This document shows positions 1 through 8,800 of a stretch of DNA of 20,811 nucleotides, piece by piece. The translations under genes and the position numbers were made by a program. The notes under the pieces were generated by a model that did not search any database, was not told the DNA's origin, and saw nothing but the letters and a program-made list of their open reading frames with translations. The DNA lies in NCBI GenBank assembly GCA_964436005.1, contig CAYTBK010000074.1:1-20811 (forward strand), written 5' to 3'. This DNA comes from JAGNHB01 sp964436005 (lineage in GTDB: Bacteria > Acidobacteriota > JAAYUB01). Each line of letters starts with the position of its first letter. The stretch's first letter is position 1.

Positions 1-465
1 GAACAGCAGGAAGGCCGTTCCCAGGCGAAGCGCGTTGATCAGGCCCCCATGGCCTTCCAGCGCGCGGAAGAGGGGCGCCAAGGCGCCGCCCAGCCGCGGC
101 AGCGCCACCGTGAGGGCGATGCCGGCGACCCCGACGACGGCCTCCAGGGCCGCGTAGGTCCGGAGCGGCCGGCGGAGCCGCCGCCCGAGGCGCACGGCCA
201 CCAGGTTGCCCAGGGCCAGCCCGCCCATGAAGCTGGAGAGGACGAGGGCCGTGGCCCAGACGCTGTTGCCGAAGGCCAGCCCGGCCACGCGGAACCAGAG
301 GGATTCGAAGGAGAGGGCGGCCGCCCCCGAGCAGAAGAAGCAGGCCAGCACGCCGGCCTTTCGCCAGGCCGGGAAAGGGCGGGAGCCTTCCGGGCCAACG
401 GCGACGGCCCCGCTTTCGCCGGAAGAGGTCGCCTGGGAGTCAGGTGGGGGAAAGTCCTGCGTCAT
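1..465 (-). CDS. Fused MFS/spermidine-synthase-like membrane protein, N-terminal part (runs off window)
   Basis: Reading the minus strand from the ATG at 463-465 gives an open frame of 155 residues to the window edge. Residues 1-34 are a polar Pro/Ser/Gly-rich tail. Hydrophobic segments then follow at about 36-52, 66-89, 104-122 and 142-155. The stretch LSFESLWFRVAGLAFGNSVW, followed by a Gly-rich helix ending in GGLALGN, matches the first helices of the large membrane proteins in which an MFS-like or SpeE-associated transporter domain is fused to a spermidine synthase fold. The synthase part would lie outside the window, so the enzymatic domain is inferred from the family and not seen. It lies 63 bp downstream of a lipoprotein gene on the same strand and may share its transcript. 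There is no convincing Shine-Dalgarno sequence. A possible promoter at 472-501 would start the transcript at or near the ATG. Family call moderately sure, function unknown. Confidence 0.72.
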   Translation of the reverse strand, partial: MTQDFPPPDSQATSSGESGAVAVGPEGSRPFPAWRKAGVLACFFCSGAAALSFESLWFRVAGLAFGNSVWATALVLSSFMGGLALGNLVAVRLGRRLRRPLRTYAALEAVVGVAGIALTVALPRLGGALAPLFRALEGHGGLINALRLGTAFLLF

Positions 466-471
466 GCGGGC

Positions 472-501
472 AAACTACCAACCGGATAGGGCCGCCGTCA
501 A
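472..501 (-). promoter_or_regulatory. Possible promoter of the MFS/spermidine-synthase-like gene
   Basis: On the minus strand TTGACG (496-501) and TAGTTT (472-477) are separated by 18 bp. The predicted start point is within a base or two of the ATG at 465, which would make the mRNA leaderless or nearly so, in keeping with the missing Shine-Dalgarno site. The -10 is a weak match, so this is tentative. Confidence 0.3.
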
Positions 502-528
502 GGAGATTCGGCGACGGCGGGCCCGCCT

Positions 529-1737
529 TCAGCGCAGGGGACGGGTGCAGGCCGCGTCCGTGAAGACGACGCCCGTCCGGTCGACGGCGTAGACCTCGCC
601 GGCGTGCAGGCCGCGGCCGAAGGCCAGGCAGCGGAACCGGCCCTTCGAGACATCCATCACGTACTGGAAATCGCCGACGGTGGGCGAATCGCCCCGCCAG
701 GAAACGTCCAGCCCCGCCGCCGCAGCGAGCTCCGCGAACGAGCCGTAGGCGCCGTCATGGCTGGCCGCATAGGCATCCTGGGCCCGGGCGATCCGCGGCA
801 GCAGGGAGACGGGTGAAGTAGCCGGAGAAGCCCCGGCGGGCGGCTCATCCGCTTCCTCCCCCTCCTCCCTTTCCCCCGCCGGCGCAGCGGGGGCCGCCTC
901 CGCCCGCATTTCGGAGAGCGGCGTGCGGCAGGCCTCGTCGGTGCAGACCACCAGGTTCTGGTCGATGGCCAGCAGGGCGCCCGCGTGGGGGCCGGTCCCC
1001 CGCGCCACGCAGCGGAAGGCGGACCCGTCCGCCTCCAGGCGGAAGCGGAAGCCGTCGACGGTCACGTCGTAGGCGCCGAAGCGCGAGTCGAGGAAGCCCT
1101 GGTCGACCAGCTGGCGAAAACTCCCGTAGTTCCCGTTGTTGCCGATCTTCGACGAGTAGGCCACCTCGGCCGAGGCGATGTTCCGCAGCATGGCCGCGGC
1201 GGCCGTGCGGGCGTCGATTGTGGAAGATCTCTTTTCGCCCAGCCTTTCCAGCCGGTCCGACAGCTTCCGGTCGGCCTCGGCCCACAGCCGCAGGTCGTCG
1301 GCGATGACCAGACGCAGGGCCTCGTTGCTGCGGATGCGGAAGAGAGTCCGGGAGAAATCCTCGTCGGCGTCCAGGTCGGCGGCGATCCGTTTCCGTTCGG
1401 CCTCGATGTACCGGGCCACGTTCGCGTCGGGCTCGCAGTTGTCCGCATCCCGGGCCAGCGCCTCGAGCTTCGCCGCCGCGTCGCGAAAGAGCTTCGCCGC
1501 CCGCTGGGCGGAGGCCGGGTCCTGCACGCTCTTCAGACCGCCCAGCACCGTCTTCTGGACCTCGATCAGCTCGCGGGCGACGTCCAGGGCCGAGGTCAGC
1601 GCCAGGCGGGGGGTGTAGCCCGCCAGCGACAAGCCGGGGGGGACCGCGTCCGCCGGTTTCGAGCAGGCAGCCAGCAGCAGGGGCAGGCAGAGGATTCCGA
1701 TCCAACAAGCGCGAAGGGGCAAGGATGGTTTCGTCAT
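529..1737 (-). CDS. Lipoprotein with two tandem pilin-like C-terminal modules
   Basis: The protein has 402 residues. Residues 1-25 are a lipoprotein signal (basic start, hydrophobic core, lipobox LAAC with Cys25), so the mature protein should be lipid-anchored. Residues 45-182 are charged and mainly helical with no family I recognise. Residues about 183-272 and 313-402 are two copies of one module. Each starts with a short helix (NIASAEVAYSS / RIARAQDAYAAS), continues with an N/GxYGSF motif, then F-R-C, a Gly-rich turn with HAG, and ends with a D/E-AC-R/T motif. This is the globular part of type IV pilin-like or pseudopilin-like proteins, without the N-terminal pilin helix. A Pro/Glu/Ala-rich linker (about 276-311) joins the copies. 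The ATG at 1737 is preceded by AGGAG at about 9 bp. The role is unknown; surface or periplasmic display is inferred. Confidence 0.82.
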   Translation of the reverse strand: MTKPSLPLRACWIGILCLPLLLAACSKPADAVPPGLSLAGYTPRLALTSALDVARELIEVQKTVLGGLKSVQDPASAQRAAKLFRDAAAKLEALARDADNCEPDANVARYIEAERKRIAADLDADEDFSRTLFRIRSNEALRLVIADDLRLWAEADRKLSDRLERLGEKRSSTIDARTAAAAMLRNIASAEVAYSSKIGNNGNYGSFRQLVDQGFLDSRFGAYDVTVDGFRFRLEADGSAFRCVARGTGPHAGALLAIDQNLVVCTDEACRTPLSEMRAEAAPAAPAGEREEGEEADEPPAGASPATSPVSLLPRIARAQDAYAASHDGAYGSFAELAAAAGLDVSWRGDSPTVGDFQYVMDVSKGRFRCLAFGRGLHAGEVYAVDRTGVVFTDAACTRPLR

Positions 1738-1767
1738 GAGGCCGGCTCCTGGGAGATTGCGGTTCTC

Positions 1768-1796
1768 ATTCTACCACCAAGACACAAGGGCACCAA
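1768..1796 (-). promoter_or_regulatory. Promoter of the pilin-module lipoprotein, inside a repeat-like element
   Basis: On the minus strand TTGGTG (1791-1796) and TAGAAT (1768-1773) are 17 bp apart, 31 bp upstream of the lipoprotein ATG. The surrounding bases, including the spacer, are built from a CTTGGTG / CTTGTGTCTTGGTGG pattern. That pattern resembles a short degenerate intergenic repeat common in environmental bacterial genomes. Confidence 0.6.
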
Positions 1797-1878
1797 GCGG
1801 GATGTACCGGCAAGATCGCTCTCCCTGTTCCCGCCGGGGCCAGCCGAATCCGACACAAAAAACGACCCGAGTTTTCCC

Positions 1879-1906
1879 TTGCTTCCCACCGCCTTTCCCT
1901 TATAAT
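1879..1906 (+). promoter_or_regulatory. Promoter of the coiled-coil membrane protein gene
   Basis: TTGCTT (1879-1884) and a perfect TATAAT (1901-1906) are separated by 16 bp and lie 62 bp upstream of the ATG at 1968. It diverges from the lipoprotein promoter at 1768-1796 within the same 230-bp intergenic region. Confidence 0.7.
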
Positions 1907-1967
1907 CCCCGGACAGGCACTCATTACCATTGCTCGTTTCAAATCATGGATTTTGGAGGAGATTCTC

Positions 1968-2657
1968 ATGGAGAACAGAAGTCCCCTGGCGTTCCTGGCG
2001 GGCCTGGCCCCGCTGCTGGTCGTGGCCGGCCTGGTCCTGGTGCTGCTCGGCCCCGCCATCGTCTGGAACCGGCAGGCCTCGTTCCGGGGCCTGCAGGCGC
2101 AGCTCAACAACCTCACCGAGATGAAGCAGATCGAGCTCAACCTGTTCAGGAAGGACCAGGACAAGGAGCGCAAGGCCGCCGAAGAGGCCGAAAAGACGAT
2201 GAAGAAGAAGGACGAGGACGCCCTGAAGGAGTTCGGCGACAAGATCGACCCCGCCGACGCGACCAAGTACGAGAAGGTCCAGGCCAAGCAGCGGGAGCTC
2301 GAGGCGGCCGCCGCCAAGCGCACCGAGGACATGAGCCTCAAGGAAGAGAAGTGGTCCAAGGACCTGGAGGCCAAGAACGAGGAGCTGACCAAGAAATACG
2401 ACGAAGACACCCTCAAGCGCCAGATGCTCAACGAGCAGGCCGCCCTGGTGGGGTCGTCGGTGGAGATCTGGCTGTCGTTCCTGGGCAAACTACTGATGCT
2501 GGTGGGGCTGCTGGTGCTTACGCTGGACAGCGACGGCCTCAAGCAGAAGGTCCTCCTGGCGATCCTGCTCCTCACCATGCTCACCATGATCCCCGGCCCC
2601 AACCTCTCGCTGCGGGCCAACCTGGGCGGGGAGACCTACTCTGCCGGCTCGAAATAG
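1968..2657 (+). CDS. Inner-membrane coiled-coil protein of unknown function
   Basis: The protein has 229 residues. It contains an N-terminal membrane segment (about 8-33), a highly charged Lys/Glu/Ala-rich helical region (about 40-160) with the spacing of a coiled coil, and two further membrane segments (about 166-187 and 193-208), ending in a short polar tail. The coiled-coil domain therefore lies on one side of the membrane, tethered at both ends. I do not recognise a family. The ATG at 1968 is chosen because GGAGGA sits 7 bp upstream; an in-frame TTG at 1953 would place this ribosome site inside the gene. It is monocistronic by appearance: near-consensus promoter upstream, hairpin terminator 32 bp downstream. 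Strong expression is inferred from these signals, and nothing in the sequence shows what it scaffolds. Confidence 0.85.
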   Translation: MENRSPLAFLAGLAPLLVVAGLVLVLLGPAIVWNRQASFRGLQAQLNNLTEMKQIELNLFRKDQDKERKAAEEAEKTMKKKDEDALKEFGDKIDPADATKYEKVQAKQRELEAAAAKRTEDMSLKEEKWSKDLEAKNEELTKKYDEDTLKRQMLNEQAALVGSSVEIWLSFLGKLLMLVGLLVLTLDSDGLKQKVLLAILLLTMLTMIPGPNLSLRANLGGETYSAGSK

Positions 2658-2689
2658 GAGCCCCCCGAAACATCGGGCCGCCAGAAGGG

Positions 2690-2723
2690 AAAGGCCGGTT
2701 GCGCGCGAGGCAGCCGGCCTTTT
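2690..2723 (+). terminator. Rho-independent terminator after the coiled-coil gene
   Basis: AAAGGCCGG (2690-2698) pairs with CCGGCCTTT (2714-2722). The stem can be extended inward by four more pairs (one of them G-U) to a 7-nt loop at 2703-2709, and it ends in a short T run. Confidence 0.75.
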
Positions 2724-2760
2724 CATTCCCGGGCCATTCCACCCCCAGAACAATGAAACA

Positions 2761-2779
2761 ACTTGATTACAAATCAAGT
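2761..2779 (+). promoter_or_regulatory. Perfect inverted repeat, candidate operator of the giant surface-protein gene
   Basis: ACTTGATT and AATCAAGT flank a 3-bp centre (ACA). The 19-bp palindrome lies about 46 bp before the ATG at 2825 and covers the -35 region of the promoter, where a bound protein would block polymerase. The half-site TTGAT...ATCAA resembles FNR/CRP-family sites, but the gap is 5 bp and not the usual 4, so a different regulator family is equally possible. Confidence 0.55.
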
Positions 2780-2794
2780 CGGAACGGTTATAAT
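2763..2794 (+). promoter_or_regulatory. Promoter of the giant surface-protein gene
   Basis: TATAAT at 2789-2794 is a perfect -10. No well-spaced consensus -35 exists: TTACAA (2767-2772) is 16 bp away, while the better-looking TTGATT (2763-2768) is 20 bp away. A poor -35 inside an inverted repeat suggests regulated transcription. Confidence 0.6.
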
Positions 2795-2824
2795 GCCCAG
2801 ACCATCCTCCCTTGAAGAGACACC

Positions 2825-5800
2825 ATGAGAAAACAGCCTTCGCAGACCGTCGTCTTCGCCATCATATTGACCTTCGGCCTGGCCCTGCTGCCGGCCTCCG
2901 GCGCCCTCCTCGCCCAGAGCGTCGCCGTCACCGGCGACGGCACCGTCAACCGGTGCGAAGGGAAGCGCTACACGGTGACGGTGACCAACAACTCCGGCAA
3001 CGCGCTCTCCGGCCTCGTGCTCACCGCCCGCCTGGAACACCTGACCGGCTTCTCCTACACCGCCGGCAGCAGCCTGGCCAACCGGAACGGGGCGGGCGAC
3101 GCACCCCTGCCCGATCCGGCCGTCTCCGGCGCCTACGCCGAGGGTTGCGGCACCCCGGCCGCCCCCTACCTGACCTGGGACGTGGACGCCCTGCGCGGCG
3201 AACCCACCACCCTGGCCGACGGGCAGACCTTCGCCCTGTCGTTCGTCCTCCAGACCGACTGCAGCGCCGCTTCGGGTACCCTGAACGTCCTCTGCGCCGG
3301 CGAGATCGCCGGCACCCCCGTGTGCGACGCCACAGGCAGCCTGAGCGTCCAGGTCCTGCCCGGGGCGGCCGCGGTGCGGATGAGCCCCGCCCTGATCTCC
3401 CAGGAAATGGGCCAGAACGTCACCTGGACAGTCACCGTGGAGAACACGGGTCTCGGGATGATCGAAAACGCGGTGGTCTCCCACCAACTGGGCGCGGGGC
3501 TCCAATTCGTCTCCTGCACGGGCGGCGGGACGAACGCTGGCCAGACCACCACCTGGCAACCCGCCGGCCTGGCCGCGCTGGCCAGCCTGGCCCCGGGCGA
3601 AACCGTCACCATGAATCTCACCGCCAAAGTCGTCGCCGGTAGCAATTTGACCGCCACGGCCGACGTGCGCTGGGGGTGCGACCTCGTCACGGCCTGCAGC
3701 GACACCGCCGCCAGCGGCGGCACGGCCACCGCCTCGGCGCGTCGCGTCGCGACGTTGCCGCGGCTGGCCTACACCCCGCCCGACATCGGCTTCGGGTACG
3801 GCGACCCCTCCGCCGACTTCTCCTTCACCATCTCCAACACCGGCGACGGCACGGCCTTCGACGTCCGGCTGGCGGCGGACTTCGGTCCCCTGAGCGTGTC
3901 CGACGTCTCGGCAGGCGCGGCCTACGACACCGTCGCGAAGAGCTTCGAACTCGCCGCCCCCATCGCCGCCGGGGACAGCTACACCCTGGGCTTCCGCCTG
4001 AATCGGGCGGACTGGTGCGCCGACGCCTTCCCCACCGGCGACGTGTTGTGGCAACCGGCGTACGACGACGACGTCGCCCAGGAGTACCGCGCGCCGGTGG
4101 AGAAAAGCGCCTTCCTGGCCCCGACGGGCGCGACGGGCCTGTCGGCCGGTCTGACCGGCCTGCCCGGGGTGGTCCAGATCGGCGACACGGCGGTCTGCCA
4201 CGCCTCCTCGGCCGCCGCCGGCGCCCTCAACTGCGGCAGCGTCGGGGGCAGCGCCGGCCTCGTAACCGTCACGGCGACCGTCCCCGACGGCTGCAGCGTC
4301 GTCGACGGCGGCGGGGGCACCTGGGTCCCGGGTTCCGGGGGGACCGGCGGCACGCTGACCTGGACCTACCAGCCCCCGGCCGCCCTGGAGCGGGACTTCA
4401 CGCTGCAGTTTCCCCTGCGCGCCGAATGCGAAACCTGGTGCCGGCAGGCCTTCACCTGCCACCTCACCGCCGCGGCCACCGATTGCGCCGGCTGCCTCCG
4501 CTCCGCCTCGTCGGCCCAAACCGCGACCGTGGAATGCGAGGAGGGGGTCACTTCGAACAAGACCGTCACCCCGGCCACGGTCGAACGCTGCGGCGAAGTC
4601 ACCTACACCAACGACTATGCATTTGACGGCGGCTCCACGGTCCTTCTCAACAGCCTCATCTTTGAAGACATGGCCGAAAACGGGCAGGGCTTCGTCCCCG
4701 GCAGCCTCTCCGTCCTTCTGGACGGCGCCGACATCACCGGTTGCGTCCTGGTCACGGACAACACCGGAACGGGCGGCGGCGCGCTCGGGCTGGACTTCAG
4801 CGGGTGCCCCGGCCCCGCCCTGGCCGGGAAATCGTTGGTCGTCTCCTATCGCATGACCCTGACGGACCGGGTCCTGCCCGCCGGCAGCGACACCTCCTTC
4901 CTCTCCTGGTCGGCCCTGAACCTCGGCAGCACGGGTTCCGGCTGCCAGGCGGACGGGATCATCCACGAGGCCACACTTGTTTCGGTGGAAGCGCCGGCCA
5001 TGACCCTGGACCTCTCCGGCCCGGGGCCCTTCGTCGACACGTGCCAGGACCAGACGGTCACCCTGACTTTGACCCAGTCATCCACCACCGCCAGCCCCCG
5101 GGACGTCCGGCTGGTGCTCTCCGGCCAGAACTACACCGTCGTCAACCCGGCCGCCGCCACCTGCAGCGGCAACGTGAGCCCCGTTTCCTGCACGCCCGCG
5201 GTGGACGGAAACGGCGACTGCGTGTGGACCTTCGGCGACGCTTTCCACGGGGCCGGCCAGAGCGCCGCCATCCAGCTGGCGGTGCGGAAACGCTGCACCG
5301 GCGGCGGCGACCTCAGCGCCGCGGCCACCTTCGACGACCGCTGCCACGACGACGCGACCCCCGACGGCACCTGCCTGGTGACGGCCACGCCATCGCCCAC
5401 CCTGCGGAGCGGCGACCTGCTGCTGGAGGTCACCCCGGAAACCTTTGCCGCCGCCGGCAATTCCGCCCAATGGGTGGTCTACCTCACCAACCGCGGAACA
5501 GGCACAGCCTACAACGTCTGGGCCGACTTCACCTTGGGCGCTGGCCTGATCTTCGCCGGCGCCACCGTGGACGACATGACGGGCGTCACCGTCACCGCCC
5601 ACCAGGACCACGCCGGGACGGCCGTCAACGGCGCCACCGTCGCCATCGCGGGCCTGCCCCCCGGCGAACGGCGCGCGGTCACCCTCCAGGCGGACGTGGT
5701 GGGCTGCACGGGCCTGACGCTGGGCGCCGCCGCCTCCTTCGGCTGCGTCGGATCGGACTGCCGGACGGCGGTCACGGACTCCGCCACGGCCCAGGTCCAG

Positions 5801-8800
5801 GCCCCGGAACTCGTGACCACCACCAGCCTCGCCCCCGCCGAGGTCGACGCCTGCGTTGGCCCCACGGCCTATCTGACCCTGCGAAACGCCGGCCAGGCCG
5901 CGGCCTACACCCTGCTGGCCACGGCCACCCTGCCCGCCGGCCTGACCTACGTGAGCGGCAGCACGCGCTGGCGGCTCAACAGCGGGGGCTGGAACGGCCC
6001 CCACGTCGACTACGACCCCAGCCCCACCACCTCGCCCCTGGTGTGGACGAAAACGCAGATCCCGGGCCTGGCCTCCCTCGATCCGGGCTCGACGCTGGAA
6101 ATCGAGTTCGGCCTCGGCTCCGCCTGCGCCTTCCGGGGCGGCGACCTCACCCTGAGCACGCAGTACGAGACCCCTTGCGGGGAAGTGAAGAACCTTACGG
6201 CCAGCACCTTCGCCGTTGCCTTCCGCGAACCGGACATCGCGCTGAGCGTGACCCGCCCCGACGACCCCGTCGGCTGTGGCGACACCGTCACCTGGACCGT
6301 CTACGTGACCAACAACAGCGGCAATACGCTGCCCGTGGTTTGGGTCGAGGACACGTTGGACGCCGCCTACACCTACGCATCCTCCACCGGGGACCCGCCC
6401 TACACAGACAACGGCACGAACAGCGGCCAGGTGACCACCTGGGAATTGAGAAACCTGCCCGCCGGCGCCTCCGCCGCCCTGACCCTGACGGCCACGGTGG
6501 ACTCGTCGCCGTGCAGCCCCGATCTGCACAACACGGTGAACGCCTGGTGGGGCTGCGGCGAAGTGGACGGCTCCTCCGCCACCAAGCCGGGGATTGACCC
6601 CCCGGACAACACCGCCTGCCTGGCCGCGCCGCCCGTTTCCGCCTCCCGCGCCGAGACCCGCCAGCCCCGGTTCGCCGACCTGGCGGTGGGCCTGAGCCCC
6701 GCCACCATCGATTCGTGCAACCATTCCACCGAGGTCACCTTGACCTGCACCAACACCGGGCCAACCGACGCCTCTTCCGTGGACCTGGTGGTCTCCCTGC
6801 CTGCCGGCCTGACCTACGAAGCGGGTTCTTCACTGCTTTCCATCGGCCCCGACGGCTCCGGCTCCCCCAGCATCATCTCCGACCCCACCATCGTGGGGAA
6901 CCAGCTGAGGTTCACCGACACGGCCAGCAAGCTCTTCAACCTGGCCGACACCCTGCAGGCAAGCGGCGGCGACGACACGCTGGTCCTGAAATTCGGGGTG
7001 AAATCCGACTGCTACGCCACCGCCGACATCGGCTACACCCTCTACTTCTACGACTGCTGCGACGACACCCAGTACACCCGGGCCGGCAGCTCGACGGCGG
7101 CCGCCCTGTACCCCGCCCTGAGCGTGACCCTGGCGCCCGCCGACGCCGCGGGGGACTGCGGCGCCCTGCAGTCCTGGACCGTCACGGTGAACAACGCTGG
7201 CAGCGGCACCGCCGCGGTGGTACGCCTGGAAGTCACTCCCGGCGACTGGATCACGGTGGCCCCCGGTTCCTCCACCGCCGGCCTGACGGACCTGGGCGGC
7301 GGAGCGTGGGGCTGGGAGTTCAACGGCCTAACCGACGGCGCCTCCCGCTCTTTCACCCTGGCAGGAACGTTGAATCCTCCCGGGAACGACTGCACCGCCG
7401 CCCTCCGCCAGCTGAACGCCCGCGCGGTGTGGGGGTGCGGGTCCGGCGGCGAAGCCGGGGACGGCAACCCCACGACCACGGCCTACGACTGCACCTACGG
7501 CACCTGGGCCGCCGCCCCGACGGCCACGCTGCTCCTGCCGGACCTGCAGGCCGTCTCCCTGGCCCCCACCTTCCCCTGCACGGGAGGCGTGGTCTCGGGC
7601 AGCGCCGTGAAGGTCCACCTGCACAACCAGGGGGACGGCGCCGCGACGGGGCCCTTCACGGTGAAGGTCACCGACGGCGACGGCCACAGCGCCGAGGCGA
7701 CCTTCAGCGGCACCCTCGCCGCCGGCGGCGAAACGGACGTCAGCGTGGACTGGACAATCCCCTGCTCCCCCTGCTCGGCGAGCCTCGCCTTCTCGGCCGA
7801 GGCCGATTCCGACCACGACGTCTGCGAGTGCCACGAGGGCAACAACGCCCTCGGGCCCGTGACCTACACCCCCACCGTGGCCGACCTGGCGCTGCTGGAA
7901 GTGGACGCCTCGGGGCTCGCCCTGGACGGGGACACGGTGTCCGGCTCCGTCGCCGTGACGGTGCGCAACGACGGATGCGGGACGGCCGCGGGCATCCCCG
8001 TCGCCGTGACGGTGGACGGCGGGTGCGTCACCTTCGAGGCGGGCACCATCGCCACCCTGGCCCCCGGCGCCACGGCCACCGTCTCCCTGGACGGGAGCGG
8101 GAGCGTCTCGGGCTGCGCCCCGTGCGCGGCCGAGGTGGTGGCGACCGCAGACCCGTACGGCACCGTCTGCGAGTGCCGCAAGGACAACAACGCGCGGTCC
8201 GTGCGCCTGGCCTCGCCGCAGCGGGTCTACTGGGCCGACCGGGGCGGCAACGCGCTGGGCCGGGCCCTGACCGACGGCTCGTCGCCCGACGCCCTCCCCT
8301 GGAGCGACGCCTCGCCGGAGGCCGTCCTGGTGGACGGCACCGGCGGCCAGGTCTACTGGATCGAGCCCGACGCCACCCCGGGCGAAGGGCTCATCCGGCG
8401 GGCGAACCTGGACGGGACCGGAAAGACGACCATCCTGAACGGGTTGGCCTCGCCCGCGGCCCTGGCCCTGGACCCGGCGGAAGGTAAAATTTACTGGACC
8501 GAACCCACGGCCATCCGGCGCGCCGCCGCGGACGGCACCGGCACCGAAACCGTGATCTCCGGCCTGACGGGCGTGGCGGGACTGGCCCTCGATCCCGTAG
8601 AGAAACGCCTCTACTTCGTCCAGGGGGACACCGTGCGCAGCGTCCGGACGGACGGCACCGGGGCGGCCGACGTCGTCGACGCCGGCCTCTCCGGCCCCTT
8701 CGGGCTCGCCCTGGACCGGCAGAACGGGCGGCTCTACGTCTCCACTCCGGCCACGGGCGCCATCTGGCGCGCCGCCACCGACGGCACCGGTCTGGCGACC

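Noticed and set aside
1953..1967. Upstream TTG start for the coiled-coil protein
   Set aside because: It would put the GGAGGA ribosome site inside the gene. The ATG at 1968 is correctly spaced from that site.
2761..2779. A definite FNR site
   Set aside because: The half-sites fit but the gap is 5 bp, not 4, and no FNR-type regulator is encoded in the window.
2774..4966. Long open frame of 730 codons on the minus strand opposite the giant surface-protein gene
   Set aside because: The translation is Gly/Arg/Ala-rich low complexity with no domain. The opposite strand has a signal peptide and recognisable repeats. It is a by-product of GC-rich codon use.
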